Assembly (NCBI RefSeq): GCF_020010925.1
Contig: NZ_JAGJBZ010000001.1
Location: 2,542,001-2,606,000 of the forward strand
Length of the DNA stretch: 64,000 nucleotides
Direction of reading: 5' to 3'
DNA from: Streptomyces griseiscabiei
Lineage (GTDB): Bacteria > Actinomycetota > Actinomycetes > Streptomycetales > Streptomycetaceae
A program made the translations under genes and the position numbers. Position 1 is the stretch's first letter; each line of letters opens with the position of its first letter. The notes under the pieces are model-generated. The model was not told the origin of the DNA and did not search any database. It worked only from the letters and a program-made list of their open reading frames with translations. This document shows, one piece after another, positions 62,201 to 64,000 of this stretch.

Positions 62201-64000
62201 TCATTCCGGGATCGGTACCTGGCGGTACGGCGCGATACGGACCGGCCCCATGAGGCCGTATTGCTGCCGGGGCTTCTCGGCCTGACCCGGGAAGCCTTCC
62301 GTGACCCGAAGGCGATTGCGCAGCGGTGTCGCCACCCGGACCGTGATGCTGTTGTCTCCTTGCTTCACGTAGCCACTGAGATCGATCCGCCGGCCGACCT
62401 GGTCGGACGGTGGCAGCGTCGTGCCGTTGACCGTCACCTCGAAGGTGTCGGTGACCTGTCCGAGGTCGAGGTAGGCCCCGTCCAACCGCACGAGCCGTAC
62501 CGTGGTGCGATAGGTGCCGACCCCGGAGACGTCCTCAAGGCCGGGGATGGCGGACCAGGGTGCAAGGCGGTTCAGGTGATGCTCGTGCTCGCTGACTTCG
62601 AGCTTGCCGTCCGGGCCTCGGTGCCAGTCCTCGACGGAGAGCTCCCACACGTTCAGCTCCTGGGCTGCCCCGGTGGGAGGAACGGTCACCCTCCGTTCGG
62701 AGCCGTCGTCAAGCTTCACGGTGTACGAACCAGCCGTTGAGCCCCGCAGGAGCAGACCGCCACCGGGCGCCGTCACGACCTCTCCGCCCGTGGTGGCGAC
62801 CACATGACGGGCACTGCCCGGTACGAGAACGATGATGGTGGATTCGCCGGGTGCGAGCCGCACCGGGACTGTGATCCGCCCGCGTTCTGTTCGGTACTGG
62901 GCGACTGAGGTGACCGTGCCCGTCCAGGCATCCAGTTCGTAGGGGGTGCCTCGGCCCTCCAGGGCGACCTCCTCGGACACGGCTCTTTCCGAGGAGTTGT
63001 GCAGGTGATACAGCGCGCCTCGCGACAGTGTGCGACGCAGGGCGAGCACGGCGGGAGCGACGCGCGTGTCCGCTGCGGGACGGATGCCGAGCACCTCGAA
63101 GACGGCGGGCAACCCGCTCGGTTCGGCGACGTGGCGTACCGAGGCCTGCTTGAGCAACAGGTCCATCAACTCGGCCAGTGCCGCATCCTGCTGTGCCGCC
63201 CGGTGGGCGCCAGGCGTGCGGGTCGGCGGCGCACCGACGATCACTACGGGCAGGCCGCTGCGGGCGTGCGACAGCAGCAGTCGGGCGGTGGCTATGGGCA
63301 ACGTGGGCTGGCGGTCGAGGATCAGCGCACGATAGGCGGGTCCTTCCGGGGCAAGGCGCCGGTCACGTACGCGGGTTCCGTCGAGTTGTGCCGGGCCGGC
63401 GAAGTCGTAAGTGAAGCCGTCCAGCCCGGCCGGGATGCGCATGCCGGTCCCGTAGGCGTGGCGGTAGACGACCAAGTCCACCGAAGGCCTGCCCTGGCGC
63501 AGGGCGAACTGCGTGCGCGCAGTCCAGTCGACGATCTTGCCGGTGTCGTTCCACGTGGGCTGGCGCGGCCCCCATGCCTCGGAGAAACCGTTGCCGCCCT
63601 GGAGGGTGAACGGTGAGAAGCCGGGCCAGGTGGTTCCCAGGCCCGCCTCGGTGGCGAAGCCGTGATAGACGACCTGGTTGACACCGTGGGCGAAGGCGGC
63701 GTTGAAGTGCTTGAGCATCTGCGGCCAGGTCTGCGCGTACGCCTCGCCGTAGATCGCGCAGCCTTCGAGCGAGAAGACGCGCTGCCCGGACAGGTGCACC
63801 GCACCGGACGAGAGCCATCGGTATGGCTCGTCGGTGTAGTCGGGCGCCGCGCCGAGCGACTCGGTCTCGTTGATGTCGAGGGCCGCGCCGATCGTGGGAA
63901 CGTCGGTGGTGGTGCCGTAGGGCTGGGCCCGCAGTCTCAGGCCCATGGCGTGCGCCCAGGACTTCAGTGGCTCGACGTGCTCACTGATGTACAGGTCCGT
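62201..64000 (-). CDS. GH106-like alpha-L-rhamnosidase, C-terminal 600 residues (runs off the right edge)
   Basis: The frame is open across the right edge; only the last 600 residues are seen. NETESLGAAPDYTDEPYRWL, FSLEGCAIYGEAYAQTWPQM, HGVNQVVYHGFATEAGLGTT and WNDTGKIVDWTARTQFALRQ fit the large GH106/glycosyl-hydrolase group of alpha-L-rhamnosidases. A C-terminal beta-sandwich has WELSVEDWHRGPDGKLEVSE and YRTTVRLVRLDGAYLDLGQV. The start and any signal lie outside the window. GH106 also includes rhamnogalacturonan-active enzymes, so the substrate is open. Confidence 0.8.
   Translation of the reverse strand, partial: TDLYISEHVEPLKSWAHAMGLRLRAQPYGTTTDVPTIGAALDINETESLGAAPDYTDEPYRWLSSGAVHLSGQRVFSLEGCAIYGEAYAQTWPQMLKHFNAAFAHGVNQVVYHGFATEAGLGTTWPGFSPFTLQGGNGFSEAWGPRQPTWNDTGKIVDWTARTQFALRQGRPSVDLVVYRHAYGTGMRIPAGLDGFTYDFAGPAQLDGTRVRDRRLAPEGPAYRALILDRQPTLPIATARLLLSHARSGLPVVIVGAPPTRTPGAHRAAQQDAALAELMDLLLKQASVRHVAEPSGLPAVFEVLGIRPAADTRVAPAVLALRRTLSRGALYHLHNSSERAVSEEVALEGRGTPYELDAWTGTVTSVAQYRTERGRITVPVRLAPGESTIIVLVPGSARHVVATTGGEVVTAPGGGLLLRGSTAGSYTVKLDDGSERRVTVPPTGAAQELNVWELSVEDWHRGPDGKLEVSEHEHHLNRLAPWSAIPGLEDVSGVGTYRTTVRLVRLDGAYLDLGQVTDTFEVTVNGTTLPPSDQVGRRIDLSGYVKQGDNSITVRVATPLRNRLRVTEGFPGQAEKPRQQYGLMGPVRIAPYRQVPIPE

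Overview
The window looks like a Streptomyces chromosome. GC is very high with G/C at nearly every third codon position. GTG/TTG starts and 4-base ATGA/GTGA gene overlaps are common, twin-arginine signal peptides are frequent, and LacI, TetR and HxlR regulators are many. It falls into a conserved left end (about 1-8.96 kb) and a long accessory region rich in carbohydrate-active enzymes (about 9-64 kb).

Left end: the start of a spermidine-synthase-like gene, a divergent EF-Tu (tuf3 type), a VTT-domain membrane protein, a thiolase divergent from an HxlR regulator, a three-gene sugar-catabolic operon (Gfo/Idh/MocA oxidoreductase, PmoA-like protein, cupin) behind a LacI-type operator, and uppP/bacA. 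Inside uppP, at 8836-8843, lies TTCATGAA. In scab-causing Streptomyces this 8-bp palindrome in bacA is the known attachment site of the mobile pathogenicity island PAISt.

Immediately right of uppP comes debris: an intact ISL3-family insertion sequence with 29-bp perfect inverted repeats and no visible target duplication, a 5'-truncated MaoC hydratase, an IS1380-family transposase tail and other fragments. A small cluster follows (SnoaL-like protein, TetR, alpha/beta hydrolase, DinB-like protein), with a TetR-type operator at its start.

15.6-31 kb holds a Tat-exported GH2 enzyme and a beta-galactoside locus (solute-binding protein, two permeases and a LacZ-type GH2, with a divergent LacI). 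These are followed by a secreted beta-propeller glycosidase with ricin-type lectin repeats and an orphan histidine kinase. 30.4-45.4 kb is a polysaccharide-utilisation locus. One arm encodes an ABC importer, a large Tat-exported protein split by a single in-frame TAG, an alginate-lyase-like protein, a GH43 enzyme and a hydrolase. The other arm encodes a 2-hydroxyacid dehydrogenase, a GH127 beta-L-arabinofuranosidase and a LacI regulator. Three copies of a GTAAWCGWTTAC-like operator tie the two arms together.

45.8-64 kb holds a divergent secreted GH10 protein, a GH1 beta-glucosidase, a LacI, a truncated cutinase, a TetR, a CebEFG-like importer, two GH3 enzymes, a GH35-like beta-galactosidase with a DUF5597-like tail, an SDR and a GH106-like rhamnosidase running off the edge. 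GH10 is the family of the Clavibacter and Streptomyces scabiei tomatinases. The set of sugars these enzymes could remove (glucose, galactose, xylose, rhamnose) matches the sugar chains of tomato and potato steroidal glycoalkaloids. My leading inference is that this is a plant-saponin deglycosylation and uptake island in a plant-associated, possibly scab-type, Streptomyces.
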